Origin: Chitinophagaceae bacterium
GTDB taxonomy: Bacteria; Bacteroidota; Bacteroidia; Chitinophagales; Chitinophagaceae
Direction: 5' to 3'
DNA length: 11,562 bases
NCBI GenBank assembly: GCA_025963615.1
Contig: JAOQAL010000833.1
Location: 1-11,562 of the forward strand
The notes beneath the pieces are model-generated. The model saw only the letters and a list, made by a program, of their open reading frames with translations. It had not been told where the DNA came from and made no database searches. The translations under genes were made by a program, and so were the position numbers. Every line of letters begins with the position of its first letter. Position 1 is the stretch's first letter. Shown here piece after piece: positions 1 to 7,316 of the stretch.

Positions 1-525
1 GCCTACCGCGCTAAATGATTTAAGTGTATTGGAATCACAGTTTACCCATTTGGCATTGCAATCATCCTGCGGGTAAGCTGAGGTGGCTTTGGAAATATAA
101 AAGAATCGGATGGAATTATTGGCACTGGTGGGTAGTTCCGCCTTTACATCCGGCAAACCCCACTGTTCATTCATTTCCATGTTGGATTGCCCGGAACATA
201 TCCAGACTTCTCCAACCAGGATATCGGTTAATTCAATGCGGCTAGTTCCTTTGATAACAATTTTGTACGGCCCTCCTGCTGAAGGGGTTCTGACTTTCAG
301 CTTCCAGGAAGCCCCATTATTAACGACCGTAGAGTCTGTCAGACTGTTCCAGCTTGTAGTAACAAATATCGTCTCTCCTGGCTGCCCCCAGCCCCATAAG
401 GCTGCCGAATCGTTTTGCTGCAAGACCATACCAGAGGACAAAACGGCAGGCAAACGTAGCTGGCCAGCCCCTTGATTAGTTATGAATAACAGGAAAAAAA
501 ATAAGAATGGGTTGGAATACTTCAT
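1..525 (-). CDS. Sialate O-acetylesterase-like secreted esterase (SASA/DUF303), N-terminal part only
   Basis: Reading the minus strand from the ATG at 525-523 gives 175 uninterrupted codons to the window edge, so the gene is cut and its C-terminus is missing. Residues 1-22 form a signal peptide: Met-Lys, then a Phe/Leu-rich core. Residues 29-60 read like the start of this family (LPAVLSSGMVLQQ, then WGWGQPGE). Residues 105-117 read GEVWICSGQSNME, where GQSN is the SGNH-type nucleophile motif and Ser114 the expected catalytic serine. The end, ...KSFSAVG, matches the conserved stretch before the second half of the domain. The catalytic His and Asp would lie beyond the edge. Family members remove O-acetyl groups from sialic acid or, in many Bacteroidota, from plant or other glycans, in the periplasm or outside the cell. 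The exact substrate cannot be told from this part. Full-length relatives are roughly 450-700 residues. Confidence 0.88.
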   Translation of the reverse strand, partial: MKYSNPFLFFFLLFITNQGAGQLRLPAVLSSGMVLQQNDSAALWGWGQPGETIFVTTSWNSLTDSTVVNNGASWKLKVRTPSAGGPYKIVIKGTSRIELTDILVGEVWICSGQSNMEMNEQWGLPDVKAELPTSANNSIRFFYISKATSAYPQDDCNAKWVNCDSNTLKSFSAVG

Positions 526-702
526 ACAATTGTTATTATATTTTTAAAATCACTGGATTTATAAAATAATAACTACGAATTTAAGTTAATAAAGAGTGAA
601 GTATTAACCTCGGACAACAAATAAGACTTGTGAAGAACTTTTAGTCGTTATATTGCAGCTTAGCACAAGAATTGCTGAGTTTAACAGTTAATCTTATACC
701 GA
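526..702. other. Divergent intergenic region
   Basis: AT-rich spacer between the leftward esterase and the rightward small gene. It must hold both 5' regions. On the plus strand there is a weak promoter match (628-655). No good TAnnTTTG element is seen on the minus strand in front of the esterase; the nearest is TAAATTCG, reading 575 to 568. No tRNA or repeat is visible. Confidence 0.5.
628..655 (+). promoter_or_regulatory. Possible Bacteroidota-type promoter for the small gene at 703
   Basis: TTG at 628-630 and TATATTG at 649-655 are separated by 18 bases, which fits the Bacteroidota sigma factor spacing of a -33 TTG and a -7 TAnnTTTG box. The -7 element lacks one T of the consensus, so this is a tentative call. 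A start near 662 would leave a leader of about 40 bases. Confidence 0.3.
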
Positions 703-966
703 ATGAACATACAATTTAAAAAAAATATACAGTTCACAAAAATCGTGAAAGCTGAAGGACGTTTGAGAGAATTTAATTTCCGGAAGCTCGGCGGGATCAA
801 TGAAGGTTTTTTTACGGTGGATGTGGTGGATGACCGGGGTAACCGGATCATGTTCAGGATGCAGAAAGAAGATAATCACTGGAAAATTGTGGAGCAGCCG
901 CTGCCCTCGTGGATATTATCAAGCGAAAACGAATTTCACGGACTCATTGAAGAGTCACTATTATAA
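703..966 (+). CDS. Small conserved-looking hypothetical protein (87 aa)
   Basis: An 87-residue soluble protein with no signal peptide and no membrane segment. I do not recognise a named domain. The sequence is charged and balanced. Its centre (residues about 30-62: GGINEGFFTVDVVDD, then GNRIMFRMQKEDNHWKI) looks like two or three amphipathic beta strands, followed by a short helical tail ending LIEESLL. The composition and clean frame suggest a real gene; I have the impression that similar short proteins occur in Chitinophagaceae, but this is recollection, not a search. The ATG at 703 is the first in frame; no Shine-Dalgarno is visible, as usual for the phylum. The gene converges on the amylase, with only 14 bases between the two stop codons and no hairpin there. 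The opposite-strand reading frame over the same bases is less protein-like. Confidence 0.65.
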   Translation: MNIQFKKNIQFTKIVKAEGRLREFNFRKLGGINEGFFTVDVVDDRGNRIMFRMQKEDNHWKIVEQPLPSWILSSENEFHGLIEESLL

Positions 967-980
967 GCAGTCTACCCTTA

Positions 981-2264
981 TTATTCCCTTCTTTTTTTTT
1001 CAAATACCAGGTAACCCCAGGCTTGTAAATTCAGTTCATAGGCTTGGGATATATTTTCCTGTAACCCTGAAAAAATATTTTTGAAATTACCGGACACCTG
1101 TTCGCCGGTAATTGTAAAAGAAACATCCCCAGCGGATAGGTTCAAAAGGACCAATACCTCATCATTGCCCTTTCTCCTCAAATAACTAAAAATTCTGCCA
1201 TCCGTAGTTTTGAGCCGGTAGGTAAGGACATCAGGATCGCCGGCCTTCAACGCGGGATTACTGGAATGAAGATTTAATAATGATTTATAAAAATCATGCA
1301 ATTCAAAGTTATTATTCCAGTCAATCACATCTTTATCAAAGAATTTCAACCTTTTTTTATTGGGCAGTTCCTGCCCGCTGTAAATAAGTGGAATGCCGTT
1401 CCAGGTAGCGCACAAAACCGCAAAGACTGTTGCAGCGTCTCCCATGCGTTCGTATTCGCTGCCGCTATGTGAGTTTTCGTCATGATTACTGGTACATAAT
1501 GCCCGTAAAGCATCTTTAGGAAAATTGTCATTGTATTTATACAATACATGATCCAGTCCTCCTGTATCGGTTTCCTTACGCCAGTATTGTTCCATTTTAT
1601 GAAGAAACTCCCAGGCATAAGAGGCATCAAATACTTCGTGATAAATGGCATCTTCTGTTTCTGCAAGCCAGAATAATTTTTTAGTTAGTTCCAGTTCTTT
1701 TCTTGCCCGCTGCCAGAAAGAGAGTGGGATAAGATGCGCCATGTCACAACGGTAACCGTCGATATCACATTCATCCAGCCAGAATTTCATCGAAGCGATC
1801 ATAGCGTCCTGCTGTTTTACATTGTTGTGATTAATTTGGATCACATCTTCCCAATCATACGGCGATTTAAAATTACCTGAACCATCCCGTTCATAAAAAT
1901 CCGGATGGTCGTTGGTCCATACATGATCCCATGCCGTATGATTAGCCACCCAATCCATCATGACTTTAAAGCCGAGTTGATGAGCTGTACGGACCAGGCT
2001 TTTAAAATCATCCAGGTTTCCAAACTCAGGATTGATGGCCTGGTAGTCTTTTATAGAATAATAGCTTCCCAAACTTCCCAAACGTTTTACGTTACCGATC
2101 GGATGAATGGGCATGAACCAAAGAATCTGTACGCCCATGTCTTTTAACCTTGGCAAATGAGCTGCAAAAGCATTAAATGTTCCTTCCCCGGTATATTGCC
2201 GAATGTTTATTTCATAAATATTCGTGTTATATCCCCAGTCAATAGTTTTAAAATCTGCATTCAT
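981..2264 (-). CDS. GH13 alpha-amylase-family glycoside hydrolase, cytoplasmic
   Basis: Hydrolyses or transfers alpha-glucosidic bonds (maltodextrin, glycogen or trehalose-type substrates). All four GH13 signature regions are visible in order: region I DWVANH at 104-109; region II DGYRCD at 169-174, with Arg172 and nucleophile Asp174; region III LAETED at 200-205, with Glu202 the probable acid/base; and region IV SNHDEN at 259-264, with His261 and transition-state Asp262. The (beta/alpha)8 barrel fills about residues 15-330, and a short beta-sandwich domain C follows to 427. There is no signal peptide, so it should act in the cytoplasm, unlike the secreted SusG-type amylases of polysaccharide utilisation loci. 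It is compact for GH13 (427 residues) and lacks a large domain B. It stands alone: no Sus transporter pair, sugar regulator or glycogen gene is in the window. The subfamily and exact substrate cannot be decided from the sequence by eye. Confidence 0.9.
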   Translation of the reverse strand: MNADFKTIDWGYNTNIYEINIRQYTGEGTFNAFAAHLPRLKDMGVQILWFMPIHPIGNVKRLGSLGSYYSIKDYQAINPEFGNLDDFKSLVRTAHQLGFKVMMDWVANHTAWDHVWTNDHPDFYERDGSGNFKSPYDWEDVIQINHNNVKQQDAMIASMKFWLDECDIDGYRCDMAHLIPLSFWQRARKELELTKKLFWLAETEDAIYHEVFDASYAWEFLHKMEQYWRKETDTGGLDHVLYKYNDNFPKDALRALCTSNHDENSHSGSEYERMGDAATVFAVLCATWNGIPLIYSGQELPNKKRLKFFDKDVIDWNNNFELHDFYKSLLNLHSSNPALKAGDPDVLTYRLKTTDGRIFSYLRRKGNDEVLVLLNLSAGDVSFTITGEQVSGNFKNIFSGLQENISQAYELNLQAWGYLVFEKKRRE

Positions 2265-2320
2265 AATCAGTCTTTGAAAAAAGATTTGTGAAAATAATCT
2301 ATCCGGCAGCGGTTGCCAAG

Positions 2321-2348
2321 AGTTTATGGCTTATAGTTTATGGCTTAT
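2321..2348. repeat. Perfect 14-base tandem direct repeat, two copies
   Basis: AGTTTATGGCTTAT occurs twice head to tail (2321-2334 and 2335-2348) with no mismatch, about 60-80 bases in front of the amylase start. The repeat could come from replication slippage, or be a binding site or a short dispersed element. No third copy follows. Confidence 0.85.
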
Positions 2349-2481
2349 TATTTCTTAAATCAGCGCGTTCCAATATAGGGTATTTCAGTTGCTGACTACA
2401 GAATGGTTGACTGCAAGAGAATATAGTTTGATCTCTTTACCTATTTTCTGTAATCCATACGGGTGGTTGTTATAGTGTATG

Positions 2482-2510
2482 CCGGCAGTTTTGATCATGC
2501 CGGGTTTTTT
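2482..2510 (+). terminator. Orphan terminator-like hairpin in the ispH upstream region
   Basis: CCGGCA (2482-2487) pairs with TGCCGG (2498-2503) around a 10-base loop, followed by G and six Ts (2505-2510). This has the form of a Rho-independent terminator acting on plus-strand transcripts. No gene ends upstream on that strand: the only neighbour, the amylase, points away. It could be an attenuator in a long ispH leader, the end of a small RNA, or an insulator. Confidence 0.45.
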
Positions 2511-2573
2511 GAAATCGTTAACTTGCATCCTGATTTCCTGATACACCTGATAACCGAAAGATCGTAGTTCTCA

Positions 2574-3827
2574 ATGAAAAAATTTGAAGTTCCTATTATA
2601 TACCGCAGCCCGTTAATTTCCGCTATAAAAAAGAAGCGGAAGGAACAGGATAGAATGAAGAAGGACTTCCTGCCTACTCTTCTTGACTTTGGCCCATTAC
2701 AGGTTTATTTAGCCCGTCATTTTGGCTTTTGCTATGGCGTTGAAAATGCGATTGAGATAGCTTTCAGAACGATAGAAGAAAATCCTGGCAAGCGGATTTT
2801 TTTATTGAGCGAAATGATCCACAATCCGCAGGTAAATGCCGATTTAATGGCGAATGGTGTGGAATTTTTGCAAGATACTTATGGCAAACAACTAATTTCA
2901 TTTGATAGGATCACTGCCGAAGATATCGTTCTCATTCCCGCTTTTGGTACTACCATTGAAATTGAAAAAATGCTGAATGAAAAAGGGATAGCGGTTGAGA
3001 AATATAATACTACCTGTCCGTTCGTTGAAAAAGTATGGAACCGCAGCGAAGCGATTGCCAGAAAAAATTATACAATCGTTATTCATGGAAAGCCTAACCA
3101 TGAGGAAACCAGAGCAACCTTTTCGCATGCTGCTGTCAATGCTCCATCAGTCATCGTAAAAGATATGAAACAGGCCATGGAGCTGGCGAAGTATATTACT
3201 GGTGAAAAAGCCGCCCGTGATTTTTATGCTGAATTTAAGGGGCAATACTCAGCCGGTTTTAATGCTGAAAAGCACCTGGTCAGCATTGGTGTGGTAAACC
3301 AGACAACCATGCTTGCCGGCGACACACAGGCCATTGCCGATTTTCTGAAACAAACCATGATTGAAAAATACGGCCTTACAGAAAAAACAATCAGCGGTCA
3401 TATAGCTGATACCCGGGACACGTTATGTTATGCTACCAACGATAACCAGGGTGCTGTTACCAGCATGTTGGAAACTAAAGCGGACCTTGCTATTGTTGTT
3501 GGGGGGTATAATTCATCCAACACGACGCACCTCGTGGAGCTTTGCGAAGAAAAACTCCGAACCTATTTCATCCACAGTGAAGAAAAGATTTTATCCGGTA
3601 CCGATATACTTCATTATAATTTTCATACCAAGACAGAAATTGTAACCAGCCATTACCTGCCGGTCAAACAACCTGTAAAAATCCTGATTACCAGCGGCGC
3701 TTCCTGTCCTGATGCATTGGTGGAAGGAGTGATTACTAAACTGACGACCTTCTTTACTATTGAAAAGACGATGGGTGACCTGTCGGAAGAATTCAATAAA
3801 CCTATTGAAATCCGTCCCGAAAGCTGA
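2574..3827 (+). CDS. ispH: 4-hydroxy-3-methylbut-2-enyl diphosphate reductase (IspH/LytB)
   Basis: Last enzyme of the MEP pathway: an iron-sulfur protein that reduces HMBPP to IPP and DMAPP in the cytoplasm. The three cluster cysteines are visible: Cys53 in FGFCYGV, Cys148 in TTCPFVEKVW and Cys285 in DTLCYATNDNQ. Substrate-site motifs are also present: IHNP at 82-85, GKPNHEET at 172-179, SSNTTHL at 314-320 and SGASCPD at 374-380. The protein is 417 residues, against about 310-320 for E. coli IspH. The excess is an N-terminal extension of about 45 residues and an insertion around 205-235. The same layout is known in Bacteroidota, and the extension (IYRSPLISAIKKKRKEQD) resembles theirs, which supports the ATG at 2574 over the internal ATG at 2655. 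Cys378, where many orthologues have Thr or Ala, is an extra cysteine near the active site. The gene appears monocistronic, with a hairpin about 110 bases downstream. Confidence 0.96.
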   Translation: MKKFEVPIIYRSPLISAIKKKRKEQDRMKKDFLPTLLDFGPLQVYLARHFGFCYGVENAIEIAFRTIEENPGKRIFLLSEMIHNPQVNADLMANGVEFLQDTYGKQLISFDRITAEDIVLIPAFGTTIEIEKMLNEKGIAVEKYNTTCPFVEKVWNRSEAIARKNYTIVIHGKPNHEETRATFSHAAVNAPSVIVKDMKQAMELAKYITGEKAARDFYAEFKGQYSAGFNAEKHLVSIGVVNQTTMLAGDTQAIADFLKQTMIEKYGLTEKTISGHIADTRDTLCYATNDNQGAVTSMLETKADLAIVVGGYNSSNTTHLVELCEEKLRTYFIHSEEKILSGTDILHYNFHTKTEIVTSHYLPVKQPVKILITSGASCPDALVEGVITKLTTFFTIEKTMGDLSEEFNKPIEIRPES

Positions 3828-3918
3828 TTTATGGAATCCTGATAAGGGAATAAGGATAAAAACAGTTAAGGAAGATCAAAAATTCGACCGTTCAGCGATC
3901 CGCTTCGGCTTTAAACCT

Positions 3919-3926
3919 TAAATTTG
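3919..3926 (+). promoter_or_regulatory. TAAATTTG, a match to the Bacteroidota -7 box
   Basis: A perfect TAnnTTTG element followed by GCACC lies 135 bases before the L,D-transpeptidase start. No TTG is found at -33 spacing. A start about 7 bases on would place the hairpin at 3939-3966 at the very 5' end of the transcript. A second, weaker match (TGAATTTG, 4030-4037) closer to the gene is the alternative promoter. Confidence 0.3.
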
Positions 3927-3938
3927 CACCCTGATACG

Positions 3939-3970
3939 ATGCCGGGATAACCAATAAAACCGGCATTTTT
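3939..3970 (+). terminator. Rho-independent terminator-like hairpin after ispH
   Basis: ATGCCGG (3939-3945) pairs perfectly with CCGGCAT (3960-3966) around a 14-base AT-rich loop, and a run of five Ts (3966-3970) follows. The simplest reading is the ispH terminator, 110 bases after its stop. It shares its GCCGG core with the hairpin upstream of ispH. Confidence 0.5.
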
Positions 3971-4061
3971 ATTAGCACCATTCCTACAGAAGAGCACTAC
4001 GCCAGACAGGAGATTTTTTTAGTCGGGATTGAATTTGTGATAACGCCCTAAAAAAGTTGTA

Positions 4062-4820
4062 ATGAAGAAAAAACTAAAAGGTTTCTATTTTATTCTTTTA
4101 TCCTTTATTATCTGCCTGTTGCAGCTGCCTTTTGCCTTCGGCAAAAAAACCCGGTACCACAACGAAACTTTTTTTCATCCTCTCAAAACAGTTTCAAAAT
4201 ATACAGATTCCGTAGCTCGTATTTCTTCATTCCGTTCTATTTATGATAGTCTGAATCTGGAAATTTCGGGACTGAGCAAGCAGGCTTACGAAATGGCCCA
4301 ATCGGGATTTAAGAAAATGAAGAATCAAGGCCGCCTGGTCAATGATACCATTCTTTCCATTGTTGATTTCAGCCAACCCAGTGATAAAAAGCGTTTATAC
4401 GTGTTAGATTTAAAAAATTATAAAATTCTCTACAATACCTTAGTGGCGCATGGAAAAAAATCAGGCAAGTTGTGGGCAGCGTCATTTTCCAACCGCCCTT
4501 CTTCCTATAAAAGCAGTATCGGTTTTTACGTTACAGGCCATCCTTATGAAGGAACTAATGGTTATTCCTTAAAATTGGATGGACTTGAAAAAGGATTTAA
4601 TAACAATGCAGCGCGCCGGGCTATTGTACTGCATGGAGCAGGTTATGTATGTGATTCGTATATCGCCGAACAGGGATATATCGGACGAAGTGAAGGCTGC
4701 CCCGCTGTTCCAGTGCAATTTGCAAAAGACATTATTAATACGATTAAAGACGGCAGCTGTCTTTTTATCTATCATTCCAATAAAGTTTACCGTCAGCATT
4801 CAGCTATTCTGAAAGGATAA
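4062..4820 (+). CDS. Secreted L,D-transpeptidase catalytic-domain protein (YkuD_2 family)
   Basis: A 252-residue exported protein. Residues 1-27 are a signal peptide (MKKKLKG, hydrophobic core, then AFG). Residues 30-95 form a charged, probably helical linker. The catalytic domain covers about 95-238: IVDFSQPSDKKRLYVLD starts it, His191-Gly192 (IVLHGAG) is the conserved histidine, and GRSEGCPAVP at 208-217 holds the catalytic Cys213 in the YkuD signature. The form of this motif (long HG-to-SxGC spacing, GCPAV) points to the YkuD_2 branch (murein L,D-transpeptidase catalytic domain family) common in Bacteroidota. YkuD enzymes make 3-3 peptidoglycan crosslinks or attach proteins to peptidoglycan through a Cys acyl-enzyme in the periplasm. 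The activity of the YkuD_2 branch is less well established, so the precise reaction is inferred. It lies alone between ispH and the glycan pair, all on one strand. The ATG start follows an A-rich stretch and has no Shine-Dalgarno. Confidence 0.87.
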   Translation: MKKKLKGFYFILLSFIICLLQLPFAFGKKTRYHNETFFHPLKTVSKYTDSVARISSFRSIYDSLNLEISGLSKQAYEMAQSGFKKMKNQGRLVNDTILSIVDFSQPSDKKRLYVLDLKNYKILYNTLVAHGKKSGKLWAASFSNRPSSYKSSIGFYVTGHPYEGTNGYSLKLDGLEKGFNNNAARRAIVLHGAGYVCDSYIAEQGYIGRSEGCPAVPVQFAKDIINTIKDGSCLFIYHSNKVYRQHSAILKG

Positions 4821-4866
4821 TAACATCCTGTTTACAATTATAAGTCACTGAAGCATTGTCAATCTT

Positions 4867-4874
4867 TATATTTG
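4867..4874 (+). promoter_or_regulatory. TATATTTG, probable -7 box for the oxidoreductase/sugar transferase pair
   Basis: A perfect TAnnTTTG element. Transcription would start about 4881, giving a leader of about 10 bases to the ATG at 4892. That makes the in-frame TTG at 4883 an unlikely start. No TTG is seen at -33 spacing. Confidence 0.42.
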
Positions 4875-4891
4875 ACGATTAATTGATCATT

Positions 4892-5869
4892 ATGCTCAAG
4901 GCAGGTATTTTTGGCACGGGACATCTGGGAAAATTTCATCTAAATAACTGGAAAGAGATCTCCGGTATTGAATTAGTTGGTTTTTATGATCCCAACGATG
5001 ACATAGCAAAGGAAGTTTCTCAAAAATACCAGTTACCCCGATTCCTGGACATTGATACATTGATGGATGCTGTTGATATTGTGGATATCGTGGCCCCCAC
5101 GACTCATCATTTTGCGCTTTGTGAAAAAGCAATTAAAAAGGGCAAGCACGTTTTTGTTGAGAAACCGTTGGCTAATTCCATGGCCGAGGCGCAGGAACTG
5201 GTAAAGCTGGTAAAAGAATCGGATATAAAATTACAGGTAGGCCATGTTGAACGTTTTAACCCGGCTTTTTTAGCCGTCAAAAACATTCCGATGAATCCCA
5301 TGTTCATTGAAGTGCACCGCCTGGCACAATTCAATCCCCGTGGTACGGAAGTAAGCGTAATCCTCGACCTGATGATACACGATATAGATATCCTGCTCAG
5401 CGTGGTAAAAAGTGATGTAAAGTCAATTTCTGCGAGCGGTGTAGGCGTGATGACTGAAACGCCGGATATTGCCAACGTTCGTATTGAATTTAACAACGGC
5501 TGTGTAGCCAATTTAACCAGCAGCCGGATTTCGATGAAACAGATGCGTAAGATGCGCCTGTTTCAGAAAGATGCTTATATCGGCATTGATTTCCTGAATA
5601 AGAAAACAGAGATCATAAAATTGAAAGAGCCGCAGGATTCCAATGTTTTCGCCTTTGACATAGCGACGCCCAGTGGTCCCAAAACAATTGCCATCGCCAA
5701 TCCCATAATACCTGAAGTCAATGCGATCAAACTTGAGCTGGAAGAGTTCAGGAATGCTATTATCAACAATACTAAAACGATTGTTTCGGAAATAGATGGC
5801 ATGATGGCAATGGATGTAGCACACCAGATATTAAAAAAAATCGGCAATAATTCGCTTGTCAGAGGATGA
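4892..5869 (+). CDS. Gfo/Idh/MocA-family NAD(P)-dependent sugar oxidoreductase
   Basis: A 325-residue cytoplasmic dehydrogenase. The N-terminal Rossmann fold (about 1-120) begins with GTGHLG at 8-13, a classic GxGxxG nucleotide loop. The family signature EKP stands at 90-92; Lys91 is the conserved catalytic or cofactor lysine. GHVERFNP follows at 117-124, and DLMIHDID at 159-166 gives the conserved Asp159 and His163 of the active site. The C-terminal alpha/beta domain runs to 325. Relatives oxidise or reduce nucleotide sugars, for example UDP-GlcNAc 3-dehydrogenases that lead to 3-amino sugars. Overlap with a sugar-phosphate transferase gene (ATGA, stop 5867-5869 with start 5866-5868) suggests translational coupling and a role in making the sugar precursor of a surface polysaccharide. 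The substrate is not readable from sequence. I chose ATG 4892 over TTG 4883 because it gives the usual short N-terminus ([10 protein letters not shown]) and fits the promoter position. Confidence 0.9.
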   Translation: MLKAGIFGTGHLGKFHLNNWKEISGIELVGFYDPNDDIAKEVSQKYQLPRFLDIDTLMDAVDIVDIVAPTTHHFALCEKAIKKGKHVFVEKPLANSMAEAQELVKLVKESDIKLQVGHVERFNPAFLAVKNIPMNPMFIEVHRLAQFNPRGTEVSVILDLMIHDIDILLSVVKSDVKSISASGVGVMTETPDIANVRIEFNNGCVANLTSSRISMKQMRKMRLFQKDAYIGIDFLNKKTEIIKLKEPQDSNVFAFDIATPSGPKTIAIANPIIPEVNAIKLELEEFRNAIINNTKTIVSEIDGMMAMDVAHQILKKIGNNSLVRG

Positions 5870-7281
5870 ATAAAAATGTAAGGCAAATACCGGTGGTTTG
5901 GTATGCAGTAATTGATTTCTTCACAGCTGCAGCAGCCTGGATATGTTTTTATTTCATACGCCAGTTATTGCTGAACTCCCCCATTGGTATTTCTCAGCAG
6001 GGCAGTCGCCGGTTTTGGTTACCCCTTTTTCTACTACCGTTCGGATGGCTTGTTTTATATTCATTAGTAGGTTTCTACCGCTCCCTGTATAAAAAGTCCC
6101 GTTTATTTGAATTCACCAATACATTTCTATGCAGTATCATTGGTTGTATCTTTTTGTTTTTTTTAATTGTGCTGGATGACGTTGAACACAATTATTTTTA
6201 TTACTACATTTCTTTTCTCATCTTGCTTTCCGCACATTTTATCTTCACTTTTACCGGTCGTGCGCTTCTTTTGAACCGCGTAAAAAAACATATACGCAGC
6301 CGGAGTGTGCAGTTTAATACCTTGATGATCGGCAGTCGCGAAAACGCCGTAAAAGTTTTTAAAGAAACAGAAAAACACCTGGATGACGGGGGTTACCGGT
6401 ATGTTGGTTTTGTTTCGCCGGATTTTTACGGAAGCAATGGCATCGACAAGTTCATTCCCGCGCTGGGAAGTGTAGATGACGTAGAAAAAATAATTGATGA
6501 AAAAAAAATCCACCAGGTGGTACTTGCCCTGGAAAAGTCAGAGCAGCCCCTGCTTGAAAGCATTGTGAACCGGTTAACGGAAAAAGATGTTGAAATAAAG
6601 ATTCAGCCCAGCATCATCGATATTCTTTCCGGTTCGGTAAAAACAAATAATATCCTAGGGGCTGTATTAATTGATCTGCGAACCGACCTGATGCCGCAAT
6701 GGCAATTGAACATTAAAAGACTGATTGATGTGGTAGCCGCCCTCGTGGGATTTGTTCTTCTTTCTCCCTTAATATTATATGTTGCTTTGCGGGTACGATT
6801 TTCTTCCCCCGGGCCTGTTTTCTTCTCCCAGGAAAGAATCGGCTATAAAGGAAAGCCATTCCAGATGTACAAATTCCGCTCCATGATTGTGGGCGCGGAA
6901 AGCGATGGACCCCTGCTTTCTTCGGATAATGATCCCCGTATAACAAGGTGGGGAAAAGTAATGCGCAAATGGAGGCTCGATGAGTTACCGCAGTTGCTGA
7001 ATATCCTGACCGGTGATATGAGCATTGTGGGTCCGCGCCCGGAACGAAGGTATTATATTGACCAGATTATAGCCCGGTCGCCATACTATAAATACCTGCT
7101 GAAAGTAAAACCGGGGCTCACCAGTTGGGGCATGGTACAATTTGGTTACGCTGAAAACGTTAATGAAATGATTGAACGAAGTAAGTTTGACCTCGTTTAT
7201 ATTGAAAACATTTCCTTATTGCTTGATTTTAAAATTATGATTCATACTTTGAGGATCATATTATTGGGAAAGGGCAAATAG
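5866..7281 (+). CDS. Polyprenyl-phosphate sugar-1-phosphate transferase (initiating glycosyltransferase)
   Basis: A 471-residue inner-membrane enzyme of the WbaP/WcaJ-like type. It transfers a sugar-1-phosphate from a nucleotide sugar to undecaprenyl phosphate, the first step of exopolysaccharide, O-antigen or capsule repeat synthesis. Four hydrophobic segments (about 12-32, 51-73, 86-103, 109-131) are followed by a soluble CoA-binding-like middle domain (about 148-265). The catalytic bacterial sugar transferase domain starts at KRLIDV (284-289) with its reentrant or membrane helix (about 288-309). Hallmarks are KFRSM at 336-340, DELPQ at 372-376 with the catalytic Asp372-Glu373 pair, VGPRPE at 388-393 and [11 protein letters not shown] at 415-425. 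The length is typical of the full polytopic form. It overlaps the upstream oxidoreductase gene by four bases. No flippase, polymerase or further glycosyltransferase is seen in the window, so the rest of the pathway must be elsewhere. Confidence 0.94.
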   Translation: MNKNVRQIPVVWYAVIDFFTAAAAWICFYFIRQLLLNSPIGISQQGSRRFWLPLFLLPFGWLVLYSLVGFYRSLYKKSRLFEFTNTFLCSIIGCIFLFFLIVLDDVEHNYFYYYISFLILLSAHFIFTFTGRALLLNRVKKHIRSRSVQFNTLMIGSRENAVKVFKETEKHLDDGGYRYVGFVSPDFYGSNGIDKFIPALGSVDDVEKIIDEKKIHQVVLALEKSEQPLLESIVNRLTEKDVEIKIQPSIIDILSGSVKTNNILGAVLIDLRTDLMPQWQLNIKRLIDVVAALVGFVLLSPLILYVALRVRFSSPGPVFFSQERIGYKGKPFQMYKFRSMIVGAESDGPLLSSDNDPRITRWGKVMRKWRLDELPQLLNILTGDMSIVGPRPERRYYIDQIIARSPYYKYLLKVKPGLTSWGMVQFGYAENVNEMIERSKFDLVYIENISLLLDFKIMIHTLRIILLGKGK

Positions 7282-7316
7282 GTGATGGTATATTTCGGAT
7301 TGCCGGTTTTAGATTT

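Larger units (their letters stand above)
2265..2573. other. Divergent intergenic region between amylase and ispH
   Basis: A 309-base gene-free stretch. It contains a perfect 14-base tandem repeat (2321-2348), a possible minus-strand -7 element for the amylase (TATATTGG, reading 2377 to 2370), a terminator-like hairpin with a T6 run on the plus strand (2482-2510), and just after it TTAACTTGCATCC (2518-2530), a degenerate -7 box that may serve ispH. No open frame here looks coding and no tRNA is seen. Confidence 0.6.

Noticed and set aside
110..475. Plus-strand open frame of 121 codons
   Set aside because: It lies wholly antisense to the esterase, whose signal peptide and GQSN motif are clear; its own product shows no family features.
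657..681. Hairpin AGCTTAGCA/TGCTGAGTT before the gene at 703
   Set aside because: A 9-bp stem with two G-U pairs and no T-run; it overlaps the predicted transcription start and could easily arise by chance.
991..1000. Run of Ts at the end of the amylase gene, just after the small hypothetical gene
   Set aside because: No hairpin precedes it on the plus strand; it encodes a lysine-rich stretch near the C-terminus of the amylase on the other strand.
2655..2657. Internal ATG as ispH start
   Set aside because: The 27 residues upstream resemble the N-terminus of Bacteroidota IspH proteins, so the upstream ATG is preferred.
4814..4834. AGGAT/ATCCT hairpin over the L,D-transpeptidase stop, followed by GTTTA
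   Set aside because: The stem has only five pairs, low GC and a poor T-run; too weak to call a terminator.
4883..4891. TTG start for the oxidoreductase, adding three residues
   Set aside because: The ATG at 4892 gives the normal N-terminus, and the TTG would fall at about the predicted transcription start.
5107..5511. Minus-strand open frame of 134 codons
   Set aside because: It is antisense to the oxidoreductase core, which holds the EKP and active-site motifs; the frame is a shadow.
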